A stretch of DNA of 64,000 nucleotides from Rhodobacter aestuarii (GTDB lineage Bacteria > Pseudomonadota > Alphaproteobacteria > Rhodobacterales > Rhodobacteraceae): contig NZ_FTOG01000001.1 of assembly GCF_900156655.1 (NCBI RefSeq), forward strand, positions 558,001-622,000, written 5' to 3'. Position numbers and translations under genes: made by a program. The notes beneath the pieces are model-generated. The model was not told the DNA's origin. It ran no database searches and saw only the letters and a list, made by a program, of their open reading frames with translations. Of the stretch, positions 25,401 to 35,246 are shown in pieces (the stretch's first letter is position 1; each line of letters begins with the position of its first letter).

Positions 25401-26774
25401 ATGGATGGCACCGTTCTCGTCGCCGACGACGACCGCACGATCCGCACCGTTCTGACGCAAGCGCTGACCCGCGCCGGCTGCAAGGTCCATGCCACGGCCT
25501 CTTTGATGACGCTGATGCGTTGGGTGGAGGAAGGCAAAGGCGATCTGGTGATTTCAGATGTGATGATGCCCGATGGCAATGGTCTGGAGGCTTTGCCGCG
25601 CATTGCCCAAGAACGCCCCGGCCTGCCGGTTATTGTGATCTCGGCGCAAAACACCATCATGACGGCAATTCAAGCCGCCGAGGCCGATGCTTATGACTAT
25701 CTGCCGAAACCGTTTGACCTGCCCGATCTGATGAAACGCGCCGCGCGGGCGCTCGAACTCAAGCGCCGCGCGCAGGTGGTGCCGAAAGTGGTGGAGCCGA
25801 CCCGGCCCGAAAATTCGGATCTGCCTTTGGTTGGTCGCACCGCTTCGATGCAGGCACTTTATCGGCTTGTTGCGCGGGTGATGAATGCCGATCTGCCGGT
25901 GATGATCATGGGGGAATCGGGTACCGGGAAATCGCTCATTGCGCGCGCGATCCATGACTTTTCAGACCGCCGCACGCTTCCTTTCGTGGTGGCGCAAGCC
26001 GCCGACCTTGCGGGCGCCGATGGCCCCTCAAGCCTGATTTCCCGCGTCAAAGGCGGCTCGCTCGTTTTTGACGAGGTGGGGGATTACGACGATGAAACCC
26101 AAGGCCGGATCGTGCGGATGCTCGATGCGCTGCCCGATCCCGCGCCGCGGATCATGGCCACCACGCAAGTGGACCTTGCCGCGCAGATGGAGGCGGGCAA
26201 GTTCCGCCAAGACCTGTTCTACCGTTTGGGCGGTGTGACGCTCGCGGTGCCCGCGCTGCGCGAGCGGGTGGAGGATATTCCGCTTTTGACCGATCACTTC
26301 TTGAGCCGGTGCGAGCGGGATGGGCTTGGCCTGCGCCGCTTCTCCAATGATGCGATGGCTCTGGTGCGCGCCTATGCGTGGCCCGGCAACGTGCGCCAGC
26401 TTGAAAACACCGTGCGCCGCTTGGTGGTGACCGCAACGGAAGAAGAAATCACCCGGGCCGAGGTGGAATTTGTGCTCGGCAACCAGCCCGCGATTGAGCC
26501 TTTGCGCTCGGGCGGCGAGGGCGAGAAGCTTTCCGCCTCGATCGCGCGGCATCTGCGGCGCTACTTCGATTTGCATGGCGGGAACCTGCCGCCGCCGGGC
26601 CTCTATGATCGGATTTTGGCTGAAATGGAGGCCCCGCTCATTGAAATCTCGCTTGATGCGACGGGCGGAAACCAAGCCAGATGTGCGGATTTGCTGGGGA
26701 TCAACCGCAATACCTTGCGTAAAAAGATCACCGATCTGGATATACAGGTGACACGGCGTCGCAAGCTGATGTAA
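25401..26774 (+). CDS. ntrC: nitrogen regulation response regulator NtrC (no GAFTGA loop)
   Basis: A 457-aa response regulator: receiver domain (1-120, phospho-Asp53), AAA+ domain (about 142-370) and C-terminal Fis-type HTH ([20 protein letters not shown]). Walker A is GESGTGKS (171-178) and Walker B LVFDEVGD. The segment that should carry the sigma-54-contacting GAFTGA is shortened to [20 protein letters not shown] (200-219), so the motif is absent. In Rhodobacter capsulatus an NtrC of this kind activates the sigma-70-type RNA polymerase, and the same is inferred here. Likely targets are ammonium-uptake and assimilation genes. Confidence 0.95.
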   Translation: MDGTVLVADDDRTIRTVLTQALTRAGCKVHATASLMTLMRWVEEGKGDLVISDVMMPDGNGLEALPRIAQERPGLPVIVISAQNTIMTAIQAAEADAYDYLPKPFDLPDLMKRAARALELKRRAQVVPKVVEPTRPENSDLPLVGRTASMQALYRLVARVMNADLPVMIMGESGTGKSLIARAIHDFSDRRTLPFVVAQAADLAGADGPSSLISRVKGGSLVFDEVGDYDDETQGRIVRMLDALPDPAPRIMATTQVDLAAQMEAGKFRQDLFYRLGGVTLAVPALRERVEDIPLLTDHFLSRCERDGLGLRRFSNDAMALVRAYAWPGNVRQLENTVRRLVVTATEEEITRAEVEFVLGNQPAIEPLRSGGEGEKLSASIARHLRRYFDLHGGNLPPPGLYDRILAEMEAPLIEISLDATGGNQARCADLLGINRNTLRKKITDLDIQVTRRRKLM

Positions 26775-26841
26775 ATAGGTCACAGGTAATTGTGGCAAAT
26801 CCGTCTCATAGGATTCGCCACGGCTTGGGACCGGGGGCTTC

Positions 26842-29106
26842 GTGCACAGCGCGTTGAAAAGCACCGCTTGGGAGCGGTTAGCGCGGCTACGGCGGCAGCG
26901 TCGCTTACAGAACGGCTTTGTTCTGGGGGTCGCTGTGCTGGGGCCGGTGCTGGCGCTGGTGACCTTCGTGGTTTTGGGGCCGCTGGGGCAGGGGGCCGAT
27001 AGCACCGCGCTGCGGCTGACGCTGCTGGCGGACTTCATCTATTTCTTGCTTCTGGGCGGGCTGATCGTGGTTCGGCTCGCGCAGATTGTGGCGGCGCGGC
27101 GCGCGCGCGCCACCGGGTCGCGGCTCACGCTGCGGCTGACCGGGATGTTTGCGGGCATTGCGCTTGTGCCCACCATTTTGGTGGCTTTGTTTGCGGGCTT
27201 GACGGTGAATGTGGGCCTTGAGGGCTGGTTCTCCGACCGGGTGCGCACCGTGGTGGGGACATCGCTTTCGGCAGCGGAAGCCTATCAAGACGAACACCGC
27301 CGTGATTTGGTGCAGGACGCGCAAGCGCTTGCGGGCTTTTTGAACCTGCGCCGTCAGGCGGCGACCTTTGCCACCGATGGTGATTTGCGCGAATGGCTGG
27401 TTGCCGGGCAGCAAGGCATCCAGCGCGGGCTGAAAGAGGCCTATGTGATTGATGGTTCTGCGCAAATTGTGGCGCGGGGGGATCGGTCTTACCTCTTTGA
27501 TTTTGAAACGCCGCCCGCAGAAAAGATCGTTGCGGCGGGTAAAGGCGGCACCGAGCTGATCGAAGATTGGCCGAACTCCGAATTTCGTGCGTTGGTGCGG
27601 CTTGATGCGTTTGTTGACCGCTATCTTTACGTCTCGCGCACGGTGGATGGTAAAATCCTGTCGCTCTTGGATGATACGCGCGAAACCGTGGCGCTTTATC
27701 AACAGCTTGAGGCGTCCCGCGGGCGGCTCTTGTTTGAGTTTGGCCTTGTTTACATTGGCTTTGCGCTGATCTTGATCTTGGCCGCCGTTTGGGCGGGGCT
27801 GTGGTTTGCCGAGCGGCTTTCGCGCCCGATTGGGCGTTTGGCGGCCGCCGCCGAACGGGTGGGCACGGGCGATCTGGATGCGCAGGTGTTGGAAGAAGAA
27901 GGCGATGATGAAATCGCCACTTTGGGCCAATCCTTCAACCGGATGACGCGGCAATTGAAGCATCAGCGCGAAGAATTGGTCGAATCGCATCGTGAAACCG
28001 ACGAGCAGCGGCGGATGTTTGATTCCGTTTTGTCATCGGTCACCTCGGGGGTGATTGGGCTTGATGCAGAGGGGCGGATCGACTTCCTCAACCCTTCCGC
28101 GACGCGGCTTTTGATGTTGCAGCCCAGCAGCGACACCGATCGCCCGCTGGAAGAGGCGGTGCCAGAGTTCGCATATCTTTTCAATCGCTTGCGGGACGGT
28201 TTTCATACTGTCGTGCAAGAGGAAGTGCGGGTATCTCGGGCCGGGCGGTTGGAAAGCCTGCTTGTGCGAATGGCCGAGCGGCGGCGGGAAACGGGCGCAC
28301 GCGAAGGCTTTGTGGTGGCCTTTGACGATGTGACGGACCTTGTTTCTGCCCAGCGGATGGCGGCTTGGGGGGATGTGGCGCGGCGTATTGCGCATGAAAT
28401 CAAAAACCCGCTCACGCCGATCCAGCTTTCTGCAGAACGGATCAAACGCAAATTCTCCAAACAGATCGAAGCCGATCAGGTGGAGGCGCTCGACAATCTG
28501 ACCGGGGTGATCATTCGCCAGACCGATGATCTGCGCCGCATTGTTGATGAATTCTCGCGTTTTGCGCGGATGCCCGAACCCGACCGGCGCGACCATGATA
28601 TTGTGCAGCTCGCCCGTGATGCGGTGTTGCTGCAAGACGGTGCGCTGCATGGGGCCAAGCTGACCGCTAATCTGCCCAAAGGGCCAGAAGTGGTGGAGTT
28701 GGACGCGACGATGATCAGCCAAGCGCTTGTGAACCTTATCAAAAACGCAGGCGAGGCGATTGAGAGTTTGCAAGAGAAAGGCGCGCCGGAAGGCTGGGCG
28801 CCAGAAGTGCGCGTCGCGCTCACCGCCCATGAAGAGATGATCGAGATCACCATTGCCGACAATGGCATTGGTCTGCCGCCCGACCGGGCGCGGCTTTTTG
28901 AGCCCTATGTGACCACCCGCGCCAAGGGCACCGGGCTTGGGCTGTCGATCGTCAAGAAAATCATCGAAGAGCACGGCGGCACGTTGGCGCTGACCGATGC
29001 CCCCGCATTCACCCCCGAGGCCCATCGGGGAGCCATGGCCGAGATTCGGCTGCCACGCGCGCGCGCAGGTCTGCGTGCCATCAAGGACAGTGAGCCTTCC
29101 CCATGA
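26842..29106 (+). CDS. ntrY: nitrogen regulation sensor kinase NtrY
   Basis: A 754-aa membrane-bound histidine kinase. Hydrophobic segments near residues 25-50, 60-85 and 98-120 and another near 300-320 bracket an extracytoplasmic region. A HAMP domain (RPIGRLAAAAERVGTGDL), a PAS domain, HisKA motif RIAHEIKNPLTPIQLSAERI with His518, and the HATPase boxes LIKNAGEAI, DNGIGLP and GTGLGLSIV follow. The start is GTG at 26842, preceded by a G-rich stretch. It lies 67 bases after ntrC and overlaps ntrX by four bases. NtrY-NtrX systems have been tied to nitrogen, redox and envelope control in alphaproteobacteria. Confidence 0.95.
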   Translation: MHSALKSTAWERLARLRRQRRLQNGFVLGVAVLGPVLALVTFVVLGPLGQGADSTALRLTLLADFIYFLLLGGLIVVRLAQIVAARRARATGSRLTLRLTGMFAGIALVPTILVALFAGLTVNVGLEGWFSDRVRTVVGTSLSAAEAYQDEHRRDLVQDAQALAGFLNLRRQAATFATDGDLREWLVAGQQGIQRGLKEAYVIDGSAQIVARGDRSYLFDFETPPAEKIVAAGKGGTELIEDWPNSEFRALVRLDAFVDRYLYVSRTVDGKILSLLDDTRETVALYQQLEASRGRLLFEFGLVYIGFALILILAAVWAGLWFAERLSRPIGRLAAAAERVGTGDLDAQVLEEEGDDEIATLGQSFNRMTRQLKHQREELVESHRETDEQRRMFDSVLSSVTSGVIGLDAEGRIDFLNPSATRLLMLQPSSDTDRPLEEAVPEFAYLFNRLRDGFHTVVQEEVRVSRAGRLESLLVRMAERRRETGAREGFVVAFDDVTDLVSAQRMAAWGDVARRIAHEIKNPLTPIQLSAERIKRKFSKQIEADQVEALDNLTGVIIRQTDDLRRIVDEFSRFARMPEPDRRDHDIVQLARDAVLLQDGALHGAKLTANLPKGPEVVELDATMISQALVNLIKNAGEAIESLQEKGAPEGWAPEVRVALTAHEEMIEITIADNGIGLPPDRARLFEPYVTTRAKGTGLGLSIVKKIIEEHGGTLALTDAPAFTPEAHRGAMAEIRLPRARAGLRAIKDSEPSP

Positions 29107-30527
29107 GTGACATCCTGATTGTTGATGACGAAAAAGACATTCGCGACCTGATCGCGGATATTTTGGGGGATGAAGGGTTTTCCACCCGCACCGCCGCCAA
29201 TTCTGAAGATTGCATGGCGCAGATCAATGCCGAGGCGCCTGCGCTGATGATCCTCGATATCTGGCTCAAAGACAGCCAGATGGATGGGATCGACATCCTC
29301 AAAACGGTGAAGCGCGACAACCCCGATGTTCCGATCATCATCATCTCGGGGCATGGCAATATTGAAATCGCGGTCGCCGCGATCAAGCAAGGCGCTTACG
29401 ATTATATCGCCAAGCCCTTTAACATTGACCAATTGATGGTGGTGATTTCGCGCGCGATGGAAACCTCCCGTCTGCGGCGCGAAAACTCCACGCTCCGGCG
29501 GCGCGATCTGCATTCGGGCGATATGATCGGCCATTCGGTCGCCTTCAAACGGCTCAAAGATCAACTGGAAAAGGTCACCAAATCGAACGGGCGGGTGATG
29601 CTGACGGGCGAGCCGGGCTCGGGCAAAGAATCGGCGGCGCGGTATATTCACCAGCATTCCACCCGCGCGGCGGCGCCCTTTGTGACGGTGAATTCCGCCA
29701 CCATCGCCCCCGAGCGGATGGAAGAGGTGCTGTTTGGCCGTGAAACCGCCGAACGTGGCGTTGAAAAGGGGCTTCTGGAGCAAGCCCATGGTGGGGTGAT
29801 CTATTTCGACGAAGTGGCAGAGATGCCCACCGGCACGCAGGCGAAAATTCTGCGCGTGCTGACCGAGCAGCAATTCACCCGGCTTGGTGGCTCGGACAAA
29901 GTGCGCGTTGATCTGCGGGTGATTTCTTCGACCACGCGCAACCTGTCCAGTGAGATTGCGGCGGGCCGCTTCCGCCAAGAGCTTTATGATCGGCTGAATG
30001 TGGTGCCGATTGCGGTGCCAAGCTTGGCCGAGCGGCGCGAAGATGTGCCGGTTTTGGCGGAGCATTTCATCGAAGTGTTCAACCGCACGCAGGGTCTGAG
30101 TGCGCGTGAAATCTCGGAAGAGGCGGCGGCCACGCTGCAAACCATGGATTGGCCCGGCAACATCCGCCAATTGCGCAACGTGATCGAACGCGTGTTGATT
30201 TTGGGCGAAGGCACCGGGCCGATTGAGGCGAAGGAATTCACCGCAGGCGCCAGCACGCCCGAGGAAGGGCGGATTGTGCTTGGCGGGCAATTGGCCTCGC
30301 TGCCGTTGCGTGAGGCGCGGGAGTTGTTTGAGCGCGAATATCTGCTGACGCAAATCAACCGTTTTGGCGGCAATATCTCGCGCACGGCGGCTTTTGTCGG
30401 CATGGAACGCTCGGCGCTGCATCGTAAGCTCAAATCGCTTGGCGTGGTCACCGGCGCGAAGGGCGCCGCGCGCGGCGGGCAGGACGAGGGCGAAGACGAT
30501 CTGGACACCGTCGAGGACGCGGGCTGA
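29103..30527 (+). CDS. ntrX: nitrogen regulation response regulator NtrX
   Basis: A 474-aa regulator with receiver domain (1-120, Asp52), AAA+ domain (about 140-365, Walker A GEPGSGKE) and C-terminal HTH (NISRTAAFVGMERSALHRKL). Where sigma-54 activators have ELFGHxxGAFTGA, this protein reads EVLFGRETAERGVEKG (208-223), so GAFTGA is missing and sigma-54 contact is doubtful. The C-terminus is a charged Gly/Asp-rich tail. It is coupled to ntrY and followed by trkA after 75 bases, the usual ntrYX-trkA order. Confidence 0.95.
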   Translation: MSDILIVDDEKDIRDLIADILGDEGFSTRTAANSEDCMAQINAEAPALMILDIWLKDSQMDGIDILKTVKRDNPDVPIIIISGHGNIEIAVAAIKQGAYDYIAKPFNIDQLMVVISRAMETSRLRRENSTLRRRDLHSGDMIGHSVAFKRLKDQLEKVTKSNGRVMLTGEPGSGKESAARYIHQHSTRAAAPFVTVNSATIAPERMEEVLFGRETAERGVEKGLLEQAHGGVIYFDEVAEMPTGTQAKILRVLTEQQFTRLGGSDKVRVDLRVISSTTRNLSSEIAAGRFRQELYDRLNVVPIAVPSLAERREDVPVLAEHFIEVFNRTQGLSAREISEEAAATLQTMDWPGNIRQLRNVIERVLILGEGTGPIEAKEFTAGASTPEEGRIVLGGQLASLPLREARELFEREYLLTQINRFGGNISRTAAFVGMERSALHRKLKSLGVVTGAKGAARGGQDEGEDDLDTVEDAG

Positions 30528-30602
30528 GCGCCCAATCGGGGGCCGATTGACCGTTTCGTTTCTGCGGCTTAGAACGAAGGCCAGAAAGACGGAGGTCGGG
30601 CG

Positions 30603-31979
30603 ATGAAGGTGATCATCTGCGGTGCGGGGCAGGTGGGCTGGCAGATTGCCCGCCATCTGGCCGGGGAACGCAACGATGTGACCGTGATCGACACGAACCC
30701 CGAGTTGGTGCGCCGTGCCTCTGACCTGCTCGACGTGCAAGGGGTGGTGGGGTTTGCTTCGCACCCCGATGTGCTGGACCGCGCGGGCGCGCGCGATTGC
30801 GATTTGATCATTGCCGCCACCTATTCGGACGAGGTGAACATGGTCACCTGTCAGGTCGCGCAATCGGTTTTTGGCATCACCCGCAAGATCGCCCGTCTGC
30901 GTGCGCAAACCTATATGGCGCCGCAATATGCCGATCTGTACCGCCGCGACCATCTGCCGATCGACGTGATCATCAGCCCCGAACGCGAGGTGGCGGATGC
31001 CGCGATCCAGCGGCTTTTGGCGCCCGCGACCTTTGACACGGAAAGCTTCCTCAATGGCGCGGTGCAGCTTTTGGGCATCGCGCTTGAGGAAGAATGCCCG
31101 GTGCTCGACACGCCTTTGCGGCAGTTGAACGACCTCTTCCCAACGCTTGGGGCGATGGTGGTGGGCGTGCGCCGTGAAGGGCGTTTGTTCGCGCCAGAGG
31201 CGGGCGATCAGCTTTTCGCGGGCGATCAGATCTACGTCTTTACTCTTTCCAAAGACATCAACCGCACCTTGGAAATCTTTGGAAAGGCAACAAAAAAACA
31301 AGAACGCATCACCATCATCGGTGGCGGGATCGTGGGGCTTGGCGTGGCCAAAGCGCTTGAGGCCCGCTCCGACCGGGTGCGGGTCAAGATCATCGAGCGC
31401 GACCGGAAAACCGCCGAAGAGGCGGCGGACGCGCTTGAGCGCACCATTGTGTTGCACGGCGACGGCATGGGCACCGAGATGATGGACGAGGCCAATGTGG
31501 CGCGGGCGGATGCGGTTTTGGCGGTCACCGATGACGACAAAACCAATATCTTGGCCGCCGTGCGTGCCAAGCAATTTGGCTGTAAAATGGCGATCTCGCT
31601 CGTCAACGACCCGACGCTGGTGCCCTTGATGGCGCCTTTGGATATTGACGCCTATATCAACCCGCGCGCGATCACCGTTTCTTCGATTTTGCGCCATATC
31701 CGGCACGGTAAGGTGCGCGGCGTCTACTCAATTGGCGATGCCGAGGCCGAGGTGATTGAAGCGGTGGTGCTGTCCACCTCGCCCATCGCCGGGCGCGCTG
31801 TGCGCGAGATTGAATTCCCCGAAGGCGTGCTGTTGGGCGCGCTGCGCAAAGGCGATATGGTGATGAAACCTACGGGGGACACCAAGGTGGAGGAAAACGA
31901 CGTGATCGTTCTCTTCGCGCTTTCGCATGACATCCCAGAGGTGGAGCGGCTGTTGCAGGTCTCCATCGATTTCTTCTAA
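30603..31979 (+). CDS. trkA: Trk system potassium transporter TrkA
   Basis: A 458-aa cytoplasmic NAD-binding gating subunit of the TrkH potassium channel. It contains two RCK units. The first begins MKVIICGAGQVGWQIARHL and carries an acidic strand end VIDTNPELV; the second begins ITIIGGGIVGLGVAKAL, with a TrkA-C domain after each. Length is normal for a double TrkA. A strong GGAGG lies upstream of the start, and trkH follows after six bases. Confidence 0.95.
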   Translation: MKVIICGAGQVGWQIARHLAGERNDVTVIDTNPELVRRASDLLDVQGVVGFASHPDVLDRAGARDCDLIIAATYSDEVNMVTCQVAQSVFGITRKIARLRAQTYMAPQYADLYRRDHLPIDVIISPEREVADAAIQRLLAPATFDTESFLNGAVQLLGIALEEECPVLDTPLRQLNDLFPTLGAMVVGVRREGRLFAPEAGDQLFAGDQIYVFTLSKDINRTLEIFGKATKKQERITIIGGGIVGLGVAKALEARSDRVRVKIIERDRKTAEEAADALERTIVLHGDGMGTEMMDEANVARADAVLAVTDDDKTNILAAVRAKQFGCKMAISLVNDPTLVPLMAPLDIDAYINPRAITVSSILRHIRHGKVRGVYSIGDAEAEVIEAVVLSTSPIAGRAVREIEFPEGVLLGALRKGDMVMKPTGDTKVEENDVIVLFALSHDIPEVERLLQVSIDFF

Positions 31980-31985
31980 GCGCCG

Positions 31986-33512
31986 ATGCTGCGGCTCTTC
32001 ACCCAGCTTCCGCTTTTTGTGCAGCTGATGCTGCTGGCCTCGGTTTCGATGCTGGTGCCGGCGGGCTATGGGGTGATTGAACACCAATCGCGGGTGGCCC
32101 GGGTGTTCTTTCAGTCGTCTTTGCTTTTTACGATGATCTCGCTGGTGGTTGGGCTGGCGGCGGCGGCGAACCCAAAGCAAAACCGCGAACGCTCGCTTTT
32201 GCTGACGCTGTTTTTTGCGTTCTTGGGGCTGCCGTTGATGCTGGCCGTGCCCTTTGCCGAAGCGATTCAAAACACCGGGCTTTTGAATGCTTGGTGGGAG
32301 ATGGTGTCGAGCTTTTCGACCACCGGGGCCACGCTTTACGCGCCCGAACGGCTGCCCGTCAGCCTGCACCTTTGGCGCGCGCTGGTGGGCTGGATGGGCG
32401 GCTTTTTCATCTTGGTGATGGCGATTGCGGTGTTGGCCCCTTTGCGCATCGGCGGGTTTGAGATTTTCTTTGCGGGTGGCTTTGGCCAGCAAAGCGGCGT
32501 TGCGCCCTCGTTCATTCGCGATGGTGTGGCCGAACCAAGCGAGCGGATCGCGCATTACATCCGCGTTTTGGGCCCGGCCTATGCGGCGCTGACCGTCGTG
32601 CTTTGGGGCGCGCTGATTTTGGCGGGCGATCCCGCGGAACTGGCGCTGATCCACGCGTTTTCAACGCTTTCCACCTCGGGCATTACCAGTTTGAACCATA
32701 CGGGCGATGCGCCCTCGGGGCTGTTGGGAGAGGCGTTGATCTTCCTCTTTCTCATTCCCGCGCTGTCGCGGCGGCTTTGGCCCGGCGGCGGCGAATTGCG
32801 CGCGACCGAGAAACTGCGCGATGACCCCGAACTGCTGTTGGCGGTGGCGCTGATCGTTTTGGTGACGCTGTTCTTGTTTGCGCGCCACTGGATCGCGGCT
32901 TTGGATATTGAAAGCTCAAAACAAGCGCTGCCCGCGATTTTGCGCTCGCTTTGGGGGAGCTTGTTCACGGCGCTGTCGTTCCTCACCACCACGGGCTTTG
33001 AAAGCTCAAGCTGGAATGATGCGCGCTCTTGGTCTGGCCTTGGCACGCCGGGTGTGATTTTGGCGGGGCTTACCATCACCGGCGGCGGCATTGCCACCAC
33101 GGCGGGCGGCGTGCGTTTGCTCCGCGTCTATGCGCTGTTCCGCCTTGGCCAGCGGGAGTTGGAAAAGCTTGTCCATCCGCAATCGGTCGCGGGGGGCGGG
33201 CAGGTGGCGCGGCGGTTGCGCCGCGAGGGTGCCTATATCGCATGGATCTTTTTCATGCTGTTCGCGCTTTCCATCGCCGGGGTCATGCTGGCCGTCACCG
33301 CCTATGACAATGAGTTTGAACCCGCGCTGGTTTTGTCGATTGCGGCGCTGTCCAACACCGGGCAATTGGCCTCGGTCGCGGTGGATCAACCGATTGACTG
33401 GGCGCTTTTGGGCGCTGAACCAAAAGTGATGCTGGCCTTGGCAATGGTGCTGGGGCGGCTTGAAACGCTCGCAATTATTGCTCTCTTCAATCCTGATTTT
33501 TGGCGTAACTAA
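31986..33512 (+). CDS. trkH: TrkH family potassium uptake protein
   Basis: A 508-aa inner-membrane protein with four M1-P-M2-like repeats forming a potassium pathway. Selectivity-filter-like loops are visible, for example SSFSTTGATLYA, STLSTSGITSLN, LTTTGFESSSW and AALSNTGQLASV, each with the Thr/Ser-Gly core. It lies six bases after trkA, forming a two-gene transporter unit. A gap of 155 bases separates it from hfq. Confidence 0.94.
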   Translation: MLRLFTQLPLFVQLMLLASVSMLVPAGYGVIEHQSRVARVFFQSSLLFTMISLVVGLAAAANPKQNRERSLLLTLFFAFLGLPLMLAVPFAEAIQNTGLLNAWWEMVSSFSTTGATLYAPERLPVSLHLWRALVGWMGGFFILVMAIAVLAPLRIGGFEIFFAGGFGQQSGVAPSFIRDGVAEPSERIAHYIRVLGPAYAALTVVLWGALILAGDPAELALIHAFSTLSTSGITSLNHTGDAPSGLLGEALIFLFLIPALSRRLWPGGGELRATEKLRDDPELLLAVALIVLVTLFLFARHWIAALDIESSKQALPAILRSLWGSLFTALSFLTTTGFESSSWNDARSWSGLGTPGVILAGLTITGGGIATTAGGVRLLRVYALFRLGQRELEKLVHPQSVAGGGQVARRLRREGAYIAWIFFMLFALSIAGVMLAVTAYDNEFEPALVLSIAALSNTGQLASVAVDQPIDWALLGAEPKVMLALAMVLGRLETLAIIALFNPDFWRN

Positions 33513-33667
33513 CCTAAAGTTGCGGCAAAGATGAGCAATTTTCTGGCATTTGCCCCTTTCGCCTCCAATTCGTGCTGGAAACTGCCGCGCGCTTGGGCAT
33601 ACTGGCGGCAGGGGACTAAGCGCCCCGCTCGACAGGACATGCAAGACAAGAAAAAGGCATAATAAAA

Positions 33668-33901
33668 ATGGCTGCCGACAAACAGAACCTTCAGGACGCA
33701 TTTCTCAATCACGTTCGCAAGACCAAGGTTCCGGTCACGATTTTCCTTATCAATGGTGTGAAACTGCAAGGCGTCATCACCTGGTTCGACAATTTCTGCG
33801 TGCTGCTGCGCCGCGATGGCCAATCGCAGCTGGTTTATAAACACGCGATTTCGACCATCATGCCCGGCTCGCCCATCTCTCTTTACGAGGGCGAAGACTG
33901 A
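33668..33901 (+). CDS. hfq: RNA chaperone Hfq
   Basis: A 77-aa Sm-like hexameric RNA chaperone that pairs sRNAs with mRNAs. The Sm1 motif ([21 protein letters not shown]) and the Sm2 motif with the conserved YKHAIS are both present; the C-terminal tail is short, as in other alphaproteobacteria. The stop overlaps a possible CTG start for hflX. Confidence 0.97.
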   Translation: MAADKQNLQDAFLNHVRKTKVPVTIFLINGVKLQGVITWFDNFCVLLRRDGQSQLVYKHAISTIMPGSPISLYEGED

Positions 33902-33942
33902 GCGATTTCATCCTTTCGAAGGAACGGCCCACGCGGGTCTGG

Positions 33943-35181
33943 GTGCTGCACCCGGACCTGAAAGCCGTTGATGCGCGCCGCATGCCCGATTTGCGGTTGG
34001 CTGAGGCGGTGTCGCTTGCGGCCGCTTTGCCGGATCTAGAGATCATCGGCCATGAAGTGGTGCGCCTACCCAAACCCCATGCCGGGCATTTGTTTGGCAC
34101 GGGCAAATTGGCGGAGTTGAAAGAGCGGCTGCATGATGCCGAGATCGACCTTGTTTTGGTCGATGGCCCCGTGACGCCAATTCAGCAACGCAACCTCGAA
34201 AAAGCTTGGAATGTGAAGCTGCTCGACCGCACCGGGCTGATCTTGGAGATTTTTGCCGACCGGGCCCGCACGCGCGAAGGTGTGTTGCAGGTGGAACTGG
34301 CGGCGCTGAGCTATCAGCGCACGCGGCTGGTGCGCGCTTGGACCCACCTTGAGCGGCAACGCGGCGGGTTTGGCTTTGTGGGCGGGCCGGGGGAAACCCA
34401 GATTGAGGCCGACCGTCGGGCAATTGACGATCAGGTCATCCGGCTGAAGCGCCAGCTTTCCAAGGTCGTGAAAACCCGCGAATTGCACCGCGCCGCGCGG
34501 CGCAAAGTGCCGTTCCCGATTGTTGCGCTGGTGGGCTACACGAACGCAGGAAAATCGACGCTTTTCAACCGGATGACCGGGGCCGACGTGATGGCGAAAG
34601 ACATGCTTTTTGCCACGCTCGACCCGACCATGCGGGGCGTTGAGCTGCCCTCGGGGCGACGCGTGATCATGTCTGACACGGTGGGCTTTATCTCGGATCT
34701 GCCGCATGAGTTGGTGGCGGCCTTCCGCGCAACGCTGGAAGAGGTGCTGGAAGCCGATCTGATCTTGCATGTGCGCGACATTTCCCACCCCGAGACCGAG
34801 GAACAGGCCGAGGATGTGGGCGAGATTTTGGAAAGCCTTGGTGTGGCCGAAGATGTGGCGCTGATCGAGGTTTGGAACAAGATCGACGCATTGTCAGAGG
34901 AAACGCGGGCGAGCCTTTTGGCCACCGATGCGCGGCGCGAAGATGTGCAATCGGTCTCGGCCCTGTCGGGCGAGGGGATCGAGGCGCTTTGTGCCGCGAT
35001 TGAAGAGCGGTTGGGCGAAGAACGCCTGTCGGAAACGCTTGATCTGCCCTTTAGCCAAGGCCGCGCCCATGCGTGGCTTCATGCCCAAGGCGTGGTGCGC
35101 GAGGAGCGCCAAGGCAAAGAGGGCTGGCATCTGGACGTGAGCTGGACCGCCACGCAAAAAGCGCGTTACGAGCGGTTATAG
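33943..35181 (+). CDS. hflX: GTPase HflX
   Basis: A 412-aa ribosome-associated GTPase. The HflX N-terminal domain (about 1-175, ending GGPGETQIEADRR) precedes the G domain with G1 GYTNAGKST, G3 DTVGF and G4 NKID. The only in-frame ATG/GTG/TTG start is the GTG at 33943, but it has no well-placed Shine-Dalgarno, and the frame upstream codes SKERPTRVWVLHPDL, which I recall as conserved in Rhodobacteral HflX. A CTG at 33898 inside the hfq stop, preceded by GAGGGCGAAGA, may therefore be the real start. The hfq-hflX order is widespread. Confidence 0.9.
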   Translation: MLHPDLKAVDARRMPDLRLAEAVSLAAALPDLEIIGHEVVRLPKPHAGHLFGTGKLAELKERLHDAEIDLVLVDGPVTPIQQRNLEKAWNVKLLDRTGLILEIFADRARTREGVLQVELAALSYQRTRLVRAWTHLERQRGGFGFVGGPGETQIEADRRAIDDQVIRLKRQLSKVVKTRELHRAARRKVPFPIVALVGYTNAGKSTLFNRMTGADVMAKDMLFATLDPTMRGVELPSGRRVIMSDTVGFISDLPHELVAAFRATLEEVLEADLILHVRDISHPETEEQAEDVGEILESLGVAEDVALIEVWNKIDALSEETRASLLATDARREDVQSVSALSGEGIEALCAAIEERLGEERLSETLDLPFSQGRAHAWLHAQGVVREERQGKEGWHLDVSWTATQKARYERL

Positions 35182-35207
35182 GCTGAAAAAACTTCAAGAA
35201 AACAAAT

Positions 35208-35246
35208 CTCTAGGCGCTGCTTTTGAAGCGGCGCCTAGTCGTTTTC
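35208..35246. terminator. terminator after hflX overlapping the downstream gene's 3' end
   Basis: CTAGGCGC (35210-35217) pairs with GCGCCTAG (35231-35238), extended inward by three pairs including one wobble, and is followed by TCGTTTTC on the plus strand. The right arm lies inside the stop region of the convergent acylase gene. Confidence 0.75.

Noticed and set aside
28905-31706. 933-aa minus-strand reading frame across ntrY, ntrX and trkA
   Set aside because: It is antisense to three well-recognised genes; long antisense frames are common in high-GC DNA. The translated product is rich in His, Arg and Gln, with no domain.
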